DNA of 64,000 nucleotides, taken from contig CAYQTE010000003.1 of NCBI GenBank assembly GCA_964420285.1, forward strand, positions 75,559-139,558. The letters run 5' to 3'. The notes under the pieces were generated by a model. That model did no database searches. It worked only from the letters and a program-made list of their open reading frames with translations, and was not told where the DNA came from. Positions 16,275-25,205 of the stretch are shown here, in pieces. Origin of the DNA: CAYQTE01 sp964420285. Lineage in GTDB: Bacteria; Planctomycetota; Phycisphaerae; Tepidisphaerales; Tepidisphaeraceae. Each line of letters begins with the position of its first letter. Within the stretch, counting starts at the first letter, position 1. Position numbers and translations under genes: made by a program.

Positions 16275-17897
16275 TTATGGCGCGGGCTGATTGGCGATCG
16301 AGTCCCAACCCGGCGGCGGTGGATCGGGAGGCCACCAGTACAAATTCGTCTGGCCGATGAGCGTGTACAGATATCGCCGATAGAGTGCGATGCGATTGCT
16401 CGATTCGACCTGAGTCAACAGGGGGAAAAAGGGCAGATCGTCGGGATGGTTCTGGCAGCGAACCAGGTCGGCGACGATCGTGCCGGTGTTGTGGTCCCAG
16501 AAGACCGAATGCATATCCCGCGTGAGAATGCTTTCCAGCGGCGCTCGGGCGCGATAGGCCACGAAGAAATCCTCGCAATTGACTTGAAATTGCAGATATG
16601 CCGAATATCCCAGCGCGGCCAGTACGATCACCGCCGGAATCCATGCCCATAGCCGTTGCCGGGATTGCCAAAACCACTCCAGAACGAGGATGAACGGCAT
16701 GGAAAGGACCGGCAGGGCGAAGAGGAAATATCTTGGCCCGTAGCCCTCTTCTCCGCGCCACGACGGGATCTTGGAAAGCAGAAGCAGATAGGGCACGAAG
16801 GAAGTCAGCATGAGAACCGCGTCGGCACGGAATCGCTTCCAGAATGGACGCGCCGCCAGCAAGCCCAGGCCGAGGATCGGGAAATAGAGAAAGATGCTCC
16901 ATTGCCAACTGAAGAGAATTCCGCCAAGGCCCTGCGCCATCGGACCGGTGGGCACGTGGATTTCGGGGCGCCACTGGTGATACCCGGTCAGCCATATCGA
17001 GCCGAATTTCACGCGGTTGATCCACGCCAGACCCAGGACGATCGCGGCCGGTGGTAACAGCAACAGCGGCAGCTTGCGCAATGCGATCTTGAATCTATTC
17101 GACCCCGGTGCTGACCAGATTGCCCACGCCAGGGCCAGTTCGGGGGCGGCCAGCAGGACCGCAAATACTTCGCGCGTGTAGACCAGCGCCGCCAGAAACA
17201 GCCACCCGATAAGAAGCCATCGGCGGTCGGTCCGCGTAACATGACCACGATCCCGCACGGCCTGGACGGCTCGCACCGTGCTGTAGAAGAAGCAGGTGAA
17301 GAAAAGCGTCTGGTAGATTTCCGCCCCCTGCGCCCGCTGGTAATACCACAGATATGTCGCGTACATCGCGATGAAGACCAGCGCAAAACGCATCCACGGC
17401 CGGGGCGAGTATCGGCCGGTCAGTGCCCAAAGCGCCAGCGCCACCATGACGCTCAAGACAATGTAATAGAGGTTGAAGATGACGATGCCCGCGTCGGCGC
17501 TATTGGCCACCCGTCCGAAATACAGCATCTCCATCAGAAACGGCGGCGCCGACATCAGGGCGTTCATGACGCCGTATTTGGAGTAATACCGGCCGTTGGC
17601 GACGTTGCGATCGAAGTAGGCGCCCGGCGACTGGCCGTTCATCTGGGCGGCGATGGCGGGATCGATCGATAGTCGCCGGTCGCGCAATATGGCCATGGTC
17701 TCTTCGCGCCAGGCGAAGGGATCGCCGGGCAGAAACGTGCGCGGCATCATGGCGAAGTCGATGGTGAACACGCACACGACCAGCGCCATCGCCGCGAACA
17801 GGCCGACGCGGCGCCGTCGAACCCGCCGCCCGGCGGGCGCGGGAGGCGGGGCGGGTTTCGATTGCGGCGGCACGGGCCGCGCGCCATCAGCGGTCAT
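16275..17897 (-). CDS. Multi-pass membrane protein, GT-C glycosyltransferase-like
   Basis: 540 residues. A Pro/Arg-rich cytoplasmic start is followed by about ten hydrophobic helices. After the first helix comes an external loop with FAWREETMAILRDRRLSID, in the place where GT-C enzymes carry acidic catalytic residues; YSKYGVMNALM follows. This layout suggests a lipid-linked-sugar glycosyltransferase, but no defined family signature is visible. It lies between the two halves of an ABC exporter with an 11-nt gap to the ATPase gene, so a joint envelope role is plausible. Confidence 0.6.
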   Translation of the reverse strand: MTADGARPVPPQSKPAPPPAPAGRRVRRRRVGLFAAMALVVCVFTIDFAMMPRTFLPGDPFAWREETMAILRDRRLSIDPAIAAQMNGQSPGAYFDRNVANGRYYSKYGVMNALMSAPPFLMEMLYFGRVANSADAGIVIFNLYYIVLSVMVALALWALTGRYSPRPWMRFALVFIAMYATYLWYYQRAQGAEIYQTLFFTCFFYSTVRAVQAVRDRGHVTRTDRRWLLIGWLFLAALVYTREVFAVLLAAPELALAWAIWSAPGSNRFKIALRKLPLLLLPPAAIVLGLAWINRVKFGSIWLTGYHQWRPEIHVPTGPMAQGLGGILFSWQWSIFLYFPILGLGLLAARPFWKRFRADAVLMLTSFVPYLLLLSKIPSWRGEEGYGPRYFLFALPVLSMPFILVLEWFWQSRQRLWAWIPAVIVLAALGYSAYLQFQVNCEDFFVAYRARAPLESILTRDMHSVFWDHNTGTIVADLVRCQNHPDDLPFFPLLTQVESSNRIALYRRYLYTLIGQTNLYWWPPDPPPPGWDSIANQPAP

Positions 17898-17908
17898 GGT
17901 TGAATCCC

Positions 17909-18898
17909 TTATTCGCCTTGGGCGGCCGGTGACTCTTCGCGCAGCGAGTGGCCGGTCAGGGTCAGGAACACATCGTCCAGCGTCGGCCGGGACAGTTGAA
18001 TCGATAGCAATTCGACGTGCGCCGCATCGAGAGCGCGCATCAAACTCAGCAGCAATTGATCGCCGTGTTCGACGGTGAGTCGCAGAACATGGTCGGCCAG
18101 ATCGAGTTTGCGAACCGAAGGGTGATCGGCCAGAGCCGCCTTTGCGGCGTCGGGCGTGCCTTTGAATTCGATGGTGACAACATCGCCGGAGATGCGGCGT
18201 TTGAGTTCGTCGGGCGTGCCTTCGGCGACGATGTTGCCGTGGTCGATGATCAGGACGCGATCGCAGAGCGAATCGGCCTCGTCGAGGTAATGCGTGGTGA
18301 GAAAGACGGTGATGCCGAACTTATCGCGGAGGGTGCGGATGTGATCCCACAGGTGGCTGCGGCTGTGCGGGTCCAGGCCGGTGGTCGGCTCGTCGAGAAA
18401 CACCAGCGGCGGGCGATGCACCAGGCCCAGGGCGACATCCAGCCGGCGCCGCTGCCCGCCGGAGAGCGTCTTGACCGTGCGATCGCCAAGGCCGGTCAGT
18501 TCAAGTTGTTCGGTCAGCTCATCGGCACGGCGTCTGGCCTCGGCGGCGTCGATGCGATAGAGGCGGGCCTGAGTGACCAGTTCCTCGGCGACGGTGCAGG
18601 CCGGGTCGGTGCCGCCGCCCTGTGCGACATAACCGATCCGCCGCCGTACGCCGGCCGGATCGACCGCCAGATCGAACCCGGCCACGGTGGCGCTGCCGGC
18701 GGTGGGGGTGAGCAACGTGGTGAGCATTCGCAGCACGGTGGTCTTGCCCGCGCCGTTGGGGCCGAGGAACCCGACGATTTCGCCCGCCTTGACCGAGAAA
18801 TCGACGCCGCGCACGGCGTGAACCGGCCCGGAGCGCGTCTTGAACGTGCGTTGCAGGCCGTGGCATTGGATCATGAGTTCGTGCATAGGCGCGTTCAT
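17909..18898 (-). CDS. ABC transporter ATPase, DrrA family
   Basis: About 329 residues from ATG 18898, which lies 2 nt after the nitroreductase stop. Walker A GPNGAGKTT, signature LSGGQRRRLDVALGL, Walker B VFLDEP, and H-loop TTHYLDE. The roughly 90-residue C-terminal extension after the ATPase core is typical of DrrA-like daunorubicin-resistance ATPases. Pairs with the ABC-2 permease at 15423-16184 to form an efflux or export pump. Confidence 0.93.
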   Translation of the reverse strand: MNAPMHELMIQCHGLQRTFKTRSGPVHAVRGVDFSVKAGEIVGFLGPNGAGKTTVLRMLTTLLTPTAGSATVAGFDLAVDPAGVRRRIGYVAQGGGTDPACTVAEELVTQARLYRIDAAEARRRADELTEQLELTGLGDRTVKTLSGGQRRRLDVALGLVHRPPLVFLDEPTTGLDPHSRSHLWDHIRTLRDKFGITVFLTTHYLDEADSLCDRVLIIDHGNIVAEGTPDELKRRISGDVVTIEFKGTPDAAKAALADHPSVRKLDLADHVLRLTVEHGDQLLLSLMRALDAAHVELLSIQLSRPTLDDVFLTLTGHSLREESPAAQGE

Positions 18899-18900
18899 CC

Positions 18901-19488
18901 CTACAAGACCTTGCACGCCTCCTCAAAGCTCAGCCGGGGCGATCTTGGGTGGAGTTTGGCGCGATCGCCGTGGCCGAGGTTGCAGAGGAAGTTGGATTTC
19001 CAGGTGGTGTCCTTGAAGAACAGTTCGTTGACCTTGGCCCTGTCGAAGCCGGACATGGGGCCGGTGTCCAAACCCAGCGCGCGGGCGGCGATGATGAAAT
19101 AGGCGCCTTGCAGGGAACTGTTCCTGAAGGCGGTTTCGTCGGCCAGGGATTTATTGGACGCGAACATCGAGCGCATATCGGCATGTGGCGCGAGCTTGGG
19201 CAAAGCGTCGTAGAATTTCTCGTCGAAGGCAATGATGGCGGTGACGGGAGCGGCCTTGACCTTTTCCACATTTCCCGGCGACAGGCAGGTGATGAGTTTG
19301 TCCTTGGCCGGGCCCTTGCGGACGAAGACGATGCGGGCCGGGCATGAATTGGCGCTGGTCGGACCGAGCTTCATCAGGTCGTAAATCTGGCGCAGGGTAT
19401 GGTCGCTGACTTCGTCGGGAAGCCAGGCGGGGAACGTGCGGGCTTCGGTGAAAATCTGGCGGATTGATTCTTCGGCAATCGTGGGCAT
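18901..19488 (-). CDS. RutE/HadB-like nitroreductase (malonic semialdehyde reductase family)
   Basis: 195 residues, usual family length. GPTSANSCPARIVFV near residue 45, PGNVEKVKAAPVTAI and GPMSGFDRAKVNELFF are typical of the RutE group, FMN enzymes that reduce malonic semialdehyde and related aldehydes or nitro groups with NAD(P)H. No other pyrimidine-degradation (rut) gene is nearby, so a general aldehyde or quinone detoxification role with the adjacent wrbA is more likely. 18 nt downstream of wrbA. Confidence 0.88.
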   Translation of the reverse strand: MPTIAEESIRQIFTEARTFPAWLPDEVSDHTLRQIYDLMKLGPTSANSCPARIVFVRKGPAKDKLITCLSPGNVEKVKAAPVTAIIAFDEKFYDALPKLAPHADMRSMFASNKSLADETAFRNSSLQGAYFIIAARALGLDTGPMSGFDRAKVNELFFKDTTWKSNFLCNLGHGDRAKLHPRSPRLSFEEACKVL

Positions 19489-19506
19489 GGAAAAACTCCT
19501 TATGGG

Positions 19507-20130
19507 TTATTTCTCGGCCCGCAGTTTGGCGGCGATCTGTGCGACGTGTTTGCCCTGAAAGCGGGCGATGGCCAGTTCGTTTTCGCTGGGGAAGCGCTGC
19601 CCCTGCGGGCCGGTGATGGTGGATGCGCCGTAGGGCGTACCGCCGGTTATTTCTTTTATGTTGAGAAGTTCCTGGGCCGCGTATGGAACGCCGACGACGA
19701 CCATGCCCTGGTGATAGAAGAACGTGTGGAGGCTGACGAGGGTCGTTTCCTGGCCGCCGTGCTGCGTGCCGGTGCTTGTGAAGGCGCTGCCAACTTTGCC
19801 GATCAGGGCGCCGCTGCTCCAAAGCGAGCCTGTGGCATCGATAAACGCCTGCATCTGGGCGGTGGCACTGCCGTAGCGCGTGCCGGTGCCCAGGATGATG
19901 GCGTCGGCTTCCGCGAGGCGTTTGGGATCGGCGATCGGCACGTGGGAAAAAGCCTTCTTCGCTTCGATCGCGCCCATCTTTTCCAACGTGGATTGCGGCA
20001 GCGTTTCGGCTACTTGAAGGACGTCAACCTGCGCGCCGGGCACACTGGCAGCCCCCTCGGCCACGGCCTGAGCCATGCGATAGATATGCCCGTACAGGCT
20101 GTAGAAAACGATTTGAATTCTCACTGACAT
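19507..20130 (-). CDS. wrbA: NAD(P)H:quinone oxidoreductase WrbA
   Basis: 207 residues. Flavodoxin-like FMN site YSLYGHIYRMA at the N-terminus, GTGTRYGSATAQM, STGTQHGGQETTL and GGTPYGASTI are the WrbA landmarks. WrbA reduces quinones by two electrons and so limits redox cycling. First gene of the minus-strand run wrbA-rutE-like-ABC ATPase-membrane protein-permease. Start ATG 20130. The gap 20131-20336 shows no gene. Confidence 0.94.
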   Translation of the reverse strand: MSVRIQIVFYSLYGHIYRMAQAVAEGAASVPGAQVDVLQVAETLPQSTLEKMGAIEAKKAFSHVPIADPKRLAEADAIILGTGTRYGSATAQMQAFIDATGSLWSSGALIGKVGSAFTSTGTQHGGQETTLVSLHTFFYHQGMVVVGVPYAAQELLNIKEITGGTPYGASTITGPQGQRFPSENELAIARFQGKHVAQIAAKLRAEK

Positions 20131-20336
20131 TTCGAATCCTCCAATTGTCGATCATTGCCGGACATTGCATGTGGAGTATAGGCGGAGGAAGGGCAAATGG
20201 GAGCGGCGTTCATTGACGGCGGCGACGATCGTGCAAAGCGGTGGGCCGCGCACTCGGCGGGCTTTCGGTGTGCGCGTGCAGCGGGCGGATTGCCCGGCAG
20301 TTCAGGTTTGAGTGCGATGCGGAGCAAGGCGCAGCG

Positions 20337-21524
20337 TTACCCGATCCGGGCGGCTGAGGCGGATGACGGCGCCGATTCGGCCGCCGCACCGGACAAATTC
20401 AGGTCTTCATACAGGGCGCCCAGCGTCGCATGGATGCGGCGTGTGTGCGCGATCTCGCCGGGCATGCCGTTGAAGATGACGGCGACGGCCAGGCCGTATT
20501 CGGGATCGGCGAAAGCCGCCGACGACTGGCTGCCGCCGTGTCCGAAGGTGCGTGCCGATGCGTGCGGGCCGTAGCCGTAGGGGACCATTTCCGAGCCGTA
20601 GATGGCGGAGTTGAGGATGAAGCCAAGGCCCCAATCGACGACCTGTTTGAAGGTGTGATCGAGCATTCCGGCGCGATGGCGTGCGGTGAGGGCCTCGACG
20701 GTCTGCGGGAGAAGCAGGACATCGCCGCCGGGCGTGGTGCCGCGGCGAAGGAGCATCTCGTAGAACGCTCCAAGCTGACTGGCCGGGCCTCGGGCGCCGG
20801 CGGCCGGCACGCACGCATAGCCGCCATCGGCGGAGTCAAAGCTGAATTTCTTGGGCCGGCTGTCCAGACGGCCGTGCAGGCTGGCCAGCCGCGAGCCCAG
20901 AATTTCCTGGTCGCGGCGGCTGATGGTGAAGCGGACATCGGGCATGCCCAGCGGGACGAGGATCTCATCATGAACGGCGGCCTCGAACGGCTTGCCGAAA
21001 TGCCGCTGCACGATTTCGGCCAGAATGTACCAGCTTGTGAAGGCGTGATAACCGGCCTTGTGGCCGGGTTGCCAGCGAGGTTCGATTCGCGCATCGCAGA
21101 TGCAGTGAATGATCTGATCCCAACTGCTGGTGGGAGAGAACTCGGCCCAGCGGAATCCGCCGGTGTGGGTGAGCAGGTGCCGGATGGTGATGCACTCTTT
21201 GTTATGGGCGGCAAACTCGGGAATGTGCTGGGAGACCGAATCGTCGATGTCGAGCAGGTTGCGCTGCCAGAGGACGGCCAAAGCGGCGACGGTCAGCGGC
21301 TTGCCGGCCGACAGCCAGGGGAGAATCGTGTCCGAAGTCATGCGGACATCGGGCGAGTTGTTGCCGACGGCCAGATCGGTGATGGGCTGGCCGTTCTGCG
21401 AGACATACAATTGGGCCCCGGTGTGCAGACCCTCAGCCATGCCCTGCTCGATAACGGACAAAGTTCTCGACAGCGGAACATCGGCGGAACTGAACGCGGA
21501 CGGCACGATACTGGGCGGGGTCAT
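20337..21524 (-). CDS. Serine beta-lactamase-family hydrolase (class C/EstB-like)
   Basis: 395 residues from ATG 21524, preceded by GGAG at ideal spacing. SAGKPLT has the Ser-x-x-Lys nucleophile, YHAFTSWYI is the Tyr-x-Asn-like element (with Ala in the third position), and FGHGGSQSS is the HGG version of KTG. No signal peptide, so probably a cytoplasmic esterase or peptidase rather than an antibiotic-hydrolysing enzyme. The stop of a short upstream frame lies 4 nt before its start. Confidence 0.85.
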   Translation of the reverse strand: MTPPSIVPSAFSSADVPLSRTLSVIEQGMAEGLHTGAQLYVSQNGQPITDLAVGNNSPDVRMTSDTILPWLSAGKPLTVAALAVLWQRNLLDIDDSVSQHIPEFAAHNKECITIRHLLTHTGGFRWAEFSPTSSWDQIIHCICDARIEPRWQPGHKAGYHAFTSWYILAEIVQRHFGKPFEAAVHDEILVPLGMPDVRFTISRRDQEILGSRLASLHGRLDSRPKKFSFDSADGGYACVPAAGARGPASQLGAFYEMLLRRGTTPGGDVLLLPQTVEALTARHRAGMLDHTFKQVVDWGLGFILNSAIYGSEMVPYGYGPHASARTFGHGGSQSSAAFADPEYGLAVAVIFNGMPGEIAHTRRIHATLGALYEDLNLSGAAAESAPSSASAARIG

Positions 21525-21528
21525 CAAA

Positions 21529-21840
21529 TCACTCCTGGTCGGGATCAGCGGGCGAGAGGGTTGGGAGCGAGAGATTAGGGACGACAGGTCCAAGCCGAAT
21601 CCGTCCGGCCTGGCGGGATGGGTCAATTACCGAGAGAAGGCTGATACGAGCCACAATACCATGATCTTGCACGATTGAAGCGTCGCCGTCCAGATGTCGC
21701 GCGTCCAGGGGCAAAAAAAGTGAAGCACCGGACGTTTGCCCGCGGAGCGGCCCGATGGTGCCGTCCCAGCCGGCGCAGGCGATGGCGGCCGGGCAGATCG
21801 CCACGACGGCCATCAGTATTGGCAAAGGGCATTTTTTCAT
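21529..21840 (-). CDS. Possible small secreted protein
   Basis: 103 residues from ATG 21840 (MKKCPLPILMAVVA). Basic start, hydrophobic core and small residues (PAAIACAG) look like a signal peptide. The mature part of about 80 residues is Gly/Ala/Leu/Pro-rich with no family match known to me. It ends 4 nt before the hydrolase gene and covers that gene's SD, which favours translational coupling. It could also be a chance frame. The remainder of 21841-21941 is empty. Confidence 0.4.
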   Translation of the reverse strand: MKKCPLPILMAVVAICPAAIACAGWDGTIGPLRGQTSGASLFLPLDARHLDGDASIVQDHGIVARISLLSVIDPSRQAGRIRLGPVVPNLSLPTLSPADPDQE

Positions 21841-21941
21841 CGCCAGATCCATTCGTTCAGGATACATTAACCGCAAATGAGCGTTTGTGGCAGGGGTGCC
21901 GCGAACTTCATTTGTTTTTTGCCCGAATCGGCGAGATTGCC

Positions 21942-22307
21942 ATGAGCACCGACCCAACATCGGCGTCCGCGACGCCAACCATCGCACCGCCGGCGGCCAA
22001 GCCGGACCGATCGACCAAACCCAGGCCGCCGGCCCCGTTGCCGCAATTCCACGTCATTCTGCTGAACGATGACGATCACACCTACGAATACGTCATCGAA
22101 ATGCTGCGGGCGCTTTTCGGCTACCAGCGTCCGCGCGGGTTTCAACTGGCCAGCGAAGTTGACACTCAGGGCCGGGTGATCGTCATGACCACCCACAAGG
22201 AGCAGGCCGAACTGAAACGCGATCAGATCCATGCCTATGGCGCCGACTCGCGCATCGCGCGATGCCGGGGCTCGATGTCGGCGGTTATTGAGCCGGTCCC
22301 GGGTTGA
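21942..22307 (+). CDS. clpS: ClpS-family adaptor of the Clp protease
   Basis: 121 residues. A disordered Pro/Lys start is followed by FHVILLNDDDHTYEYVIEML, TTHKEQAELKRDQIH and, at the end, SAVIEP: the ClpS core that hands N-degron substrates to ClpA/ClpC. No clp ATPase gene is adjacent. The middle part RPRGFQLASEVDTQGR has a longer spacing than in E. coli ClpS, as in ClpS2-type proteins. It overlaps the end of the convergent FHA gene by 23 nt. Confidence 0.85.
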   Translation: MSTDPTSASATPTIAPPAAKPDRSTKPRPPAPLPQFHVILLNDDDHTYEYVIEMLRALFGYQRPRGFQLASEVDTQGRVIVMTTHKEQAELKRDQIHAYGADSRIARCRGSMSAVIEPVPG

Positions 22308-23946
22308 TGGCGTCCGGTATCGCCGTCGCCGGTGCGACCTCCATGTCCAGGAGCGAGGCCGTTCCATCACCAGTTGTTCCCGAATCGACCGCGGCTTGGC
22401 GCTCGTCTGCAGCCGGGCCGAACGGATTGTCCAGGCCAAGACTAAGATCGCTGGAAATAGTGACCGCTGGCTGGGCCGATCCGTCCATTGGCAACGTTGC
22501 TATTTGCGATGTCGAGTCGGATGTCAGCGGCGTCGCGGCGCCCAAGGCCGACATCAATCCCGGAGCTACCGGCTGGGTCGCAGGCGATTGCGCCACAACA
22601 TCTTGGGCCGGCTGTGACGTGGGGGCGGATGTCAATTCTGTTGACGATGGGCCGGGCGGCTGGGGCACAACCGTCTCACCAATCGGCGCCGGCGCGAGGG
22701 CGGGAGCGATCTCCGCCGGCGGCCAGGCTTTCCACTGCGACGAGGAGGTGTCATCGACGGTCGGATGTTCGATGGTGGCGGTACCACTGTACATGGCGGA
22801 TTCGACCGGCCGGGCCGGAGTTCGCGATTGGCTGCGCCGCATCGCATACCACGGACTGAGGCACATGAGGGTCAATCCGACAAGGGCGGCCACGCCGGAG
22901 AGCATTCGTGGCCGAGCCAGCAGATCGCCCCAGTGTCGCGGTTGCGGCCGGGGGAGCGTTCGCGTCACCTCGGGCGCCGGCGCCATGGCGGCGACGATCG
23001 GCAATTTTTCCGGCATGATCTGTGGCACGTCGGCCACCAGAGAGCCCGGGCTGTCGGTCATCCATTGCTCGACCGCCGGCGCGGCCGCTGGCGGCGTGAC
23101 CGGGACGGGCGCGGGTAATGACGCCGACGCCACCCAATGCGGTACGGCCGGCTCTGTCGGCGCTGTGATCGACGTATGTTCCGGGCCGGGCGCAATGGGC
23201 TGTCCAACCTGCGTGGCGCTATTGACCCGCATCGGGCTTTGGGTCATCGAGATCGCCACCGTCGATTCGCATTGTCCGTCGGACTGAACCTGCAAGGAGA
23301 GATCGACCGGCTGGTCCGGCCGGCGGCGCGGGGCGGTGGGCGGACGATCCGAGTCAGCGCTGGTCGTGGCGTGTTCAAGCTGGGCTTTTTGGCGAGCCTG
23401 TTCGTAGATTGAATCCCAACTGCTGGACACCAGTGCTGAAATCATGCGGGCCACATCGTCGCGTTCATAAGCGGCCGGTGTGCGCGGCTGCGGCTGCGGA
23501 GAAGGGAATCGACCGACGGAACCGACGCCCGCGCCTTCGCCCGGCTCCAGCAGGGTGAAGCCTGCGACGGTGCCGTCCATGGTGTCGCCCGGATCGGACG
23601 GGCGGAAGCGAACCGGCGATGCCAGCGTCAGGCACTGATCTTCCGGCGGCAGGGGGGCTTCATAGAAGGTGATCCGCAGTCGGCCCTCCTTGCCCATGCG
23701 CAGCACGTCACCGTCGGCCAGGAGTTGCCTGTTGACGCGCTGGCCGTTGACCAGCAGGCCGTTCTTCGAGTCCATGTCGACGACGCACCAGGCGCCGTCG
23801 CTGGAATCGATCTTGCAATGCCGCCGCGAGAGATGCACGTCACGGATGACGATATCGCATTCGCTGGAGCGACCGACGACCATGGAGGCCGACAGCGCCC
23901 GCTTTTCAACCAATTGACTGTCCCAACTGACTGCGAGGTGTGGCAT
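22285..23946 (-). CDS. FHA-domain membrane protein
   Basis: 553 residues from ATG 23946 (MPHLAVSWDSQ). Residues 1-95 are a forkhead-associated phosphothreonine-binding domain: VGRSSECDIVI, LSRRHCKI, DMDSKNGLLVNG. A long Pro/Ala/Thr-rich disordered region follows, with one membrane helix near the middle (MLSGVAALVGLTLMCLSPW) and a second disordered part. It probably senses protein phosphorylation and anchors a partner at the membrane. No kinase is adjacent. The 275-nt region upstream (23947-24221) shows no gene. Confidence 0.8.
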   Translation of the reverse strand: MPHLAVSWDSQLVEKRALSASMVVGRSSECDIVIRDVHLSRRHCKIDSSDGAWCVVDMDSKNGLLVNGQRVNRQLLADGDVLRMGKEGRLRITFYEAPLPPEDQCLTLASPVRFRPSDPGDTMDGTVAGFTLLEPGEGAGVGSVGRFPSPQPQPRTPAAYERDDVARMISALVSSSWDSIYEQARQKAQLEHATTSADSDRPPTAPRRRPDQPVDLSLQVQSDGQCESTVAISMTQSPMRVNSATQVGQPIAPGPEHTSITAPTEPAVPHWVASASLPAPVPVTPPAAAPAVEQWMTDSPGSLVADVPQIMPEKLPIVAAMAPAPEVTRTLPRPQPRHWGDLLARPRMLSGVAALVGLTLMCLSPWYAMRRSQSRTPARPVESAMYSGTATIEHPTVDDTSSSQWKAWPPAEIAPALAPAPIGETVVPQPPGPSSTELTSAPTSQPAQDVVAQSPATQPVAPGLMSALGAATPLTSDSTSQIATLPMDGSAQPAVTISSDLSLGLDNPFGPAADERQAAVDSGTTGDGTASLLDMEVAPATAIPDAINPGPAQ

Positions 23947-24193
23947 AGAAGTCCGTTTCGCTTGTTGCCAGCCGATGCGCAAACAAATGCGCCGGTCACG
24001 TTCTTATCGAAACACAGAGCCCCGCCGGACGAATTTTCGCACCGGCACGTCCGATAGCTGATGTAGTGCCATGAGCACTGCCGCGCCGTCCAACCCGCCC
24101 TTTGAGCCGCGCACGCTGGCTGCGATCGCGAAACTGCGTAGACTGCCACGGCTCGGCGTCGCTGCAAGGGGAGTGAGGATGATATGCGGCAAT

Positions 24194-24223
24194 TTGCAAG
24201 ACTATCCCACAGGGTGGTATAAT
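24194..24223 (+). promoter_or_regulatory. Promoter of the HigBA-like locus
   Basis: TTGCAA (24194-24199), 18-nt spacer, TATAAT (24218-24223). The -10 ends 4 nt before ATG 24228, so transcription should start at or next to the start codon. Confidence 0.55.
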
Positions 24224-24227
24224 GAGG

Positions 24228-24587
24228 ATGACGTTTGTTGAGACCGAGGTTTTTAGATCGCGATGGGCACGGCGGCTGGACGATACGGCGCTGCGCCAAT
24301 TGCAGGCGTTGTTGATGGCCAATCCGCTGGCCGGAGCACCGATACCGGGCTGCGGGCTGCTTCGCAAAACGAGATTCGCCGACGCAAGCCGTGGCCAGGG
24401 CAAGCGGGGTGGTGTGAGGGTCATCTACCTGCATACGCCCGAGGCGGCACGAGTGGACTTGATCACCGTGTACGGCAAAGACGAGATGGACGACGTGAGC
24501 AAGCGAGACCTATCGCTTCTTTGCGGCGCGGCGCGATCGATTCGGGCCCAACTCCTTGCCGAGTCGCGTCGGTGGCCAAGCTCATGA
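24228..24587 (+). CDS. RelE/HigB-like toxin
   Basis: 119 residues (MTFVETEVFRSRWA). FVETEVF, the ANPLAGAPIPGCGLLRKTR core and GKRGGVRVIYL are typical of HigB/RelE-fold mRNA interferase toxins. An in-frame ATG at 24222 overlaps the -10 box, so 24228 is chosen. The stop overlaps the antitoxin start as ATGA, giving the toxin-first order typical of higBA. Confidence 0.82.
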   Translation: MTFVETEVFRSRWARRLDDTALRQLQALLMANPLAGAPIPGCGLLRKTRFADASRGQGKRGGVRVIYLHTPEAARVDLITVYGKDEMDDVSKRDLSLLCGAARSIRAQLLAESRRWPSS

Positions 24588-25006
24588 AAGGGCGGTTTCC
24601 GATGGCAGAGACAGAGAAATACGAGAAGGCCAGCGTTTTCGAGCAGATCAAGCAGGGCCTGGAGCAAAGCCTCGCCAATGTCCGGGGAGAGCTTACCCTG
24701 AGGACCACCGTCCTTGTATCGCCGCCGCCGTCGGCATCGCCCATGCGTGTACGGTCGCTGCGGCGGAGGCTCAAAATGTCCCAGTCGCTTTTTGCCAGCA
24801 CGCTCAATGTCTCGCCCAAGCTGGTGCAGAGTTGGGAGCAGGGAACGCGAAAACCAGGCCGTGGGGATTTGCGATTGATCCAGATCATCGAGAGCGACCC
24901 CCGCGTGATCGACGCGCTGTTTGCGCCCGCGGGCAAGCGACCGGCCGCCGCCCGCGCGGGGAGAGATAGACCGCGAGCCGCTCGACGTTCGCCGGCCGCG
25001 GCGTGA
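24584..25006 (+). CDS. HigA-like antitoxin with XRE helix-turn-helix
   Basis: 140 residues from ATG 24584 overlapping the toxin stop; ATG 24602 is an alternative. The middle holds an XRE DNA-binding domain, LKMSQSLFASTLNVSPKLVQ, then SWEQGTRKPGRGDLRLI. It should bind both the toxin and its own promoter. The last 30 residues are an Arg/Ala/Pro tail not typical of HigA. Confidence 0.82.
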   Translation: MKGRFPMAETEKYEKASVFEQIKQGLEQSLANVRGELTLRTTVLVSPPPSASPMRVRSLRRRLKMSQSLFASTLNVSPKLVQSWEQGTRKPGRGDLRLIQIIESDPRVIDALFAPAGKRPAAARAGRDRPRAARRSPAAA

Positions 25007-25103
25007 ACCGGCGGGGCAAGGTCGCCAGCGGCCCTGGACCCGTCGAGCGTCGATGGCCAAAACCGGGGGCAAAAAATTTGCTTGCAAAGTGCTTGACTAT
25101 CGC

Positions 25104-25133
25104 CTTGCATTCAAGAAATGCCGGGGGTATAGT
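25104..25133 (+). promoter_or_regulatory. Promoter upstream of the TPR-flagellar cluster
   Basis: TTGCAT (25104-25109), 18-nt spacer, TATAGT (25128-25133). It gives a leader of about 65 nt before ATG 25206. Short repeats of CTTGCA and TTGACT at 25082-25109 could be regulator sites. Confidence 0.5.
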
Positions 25134-25205
25134 CGATGGTCGATAAATGAATCTCGGCCAGGAGGGCCGGATTGGCGTGCGGGCGTTAGAGAAGGCAGGG
25201 ATGCC

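Noticed and set aside
20131..20336. Open frames between wrbA and the hydrolase gene
   Set aside because: Short, Arg/Pro-rich, no start context and no family likeness.
24004..24192. Short minus-strand frame before the HigBA-like locus
   Set aside because: No SD, no recognisable motif, and composition like random GC-rich sequence.
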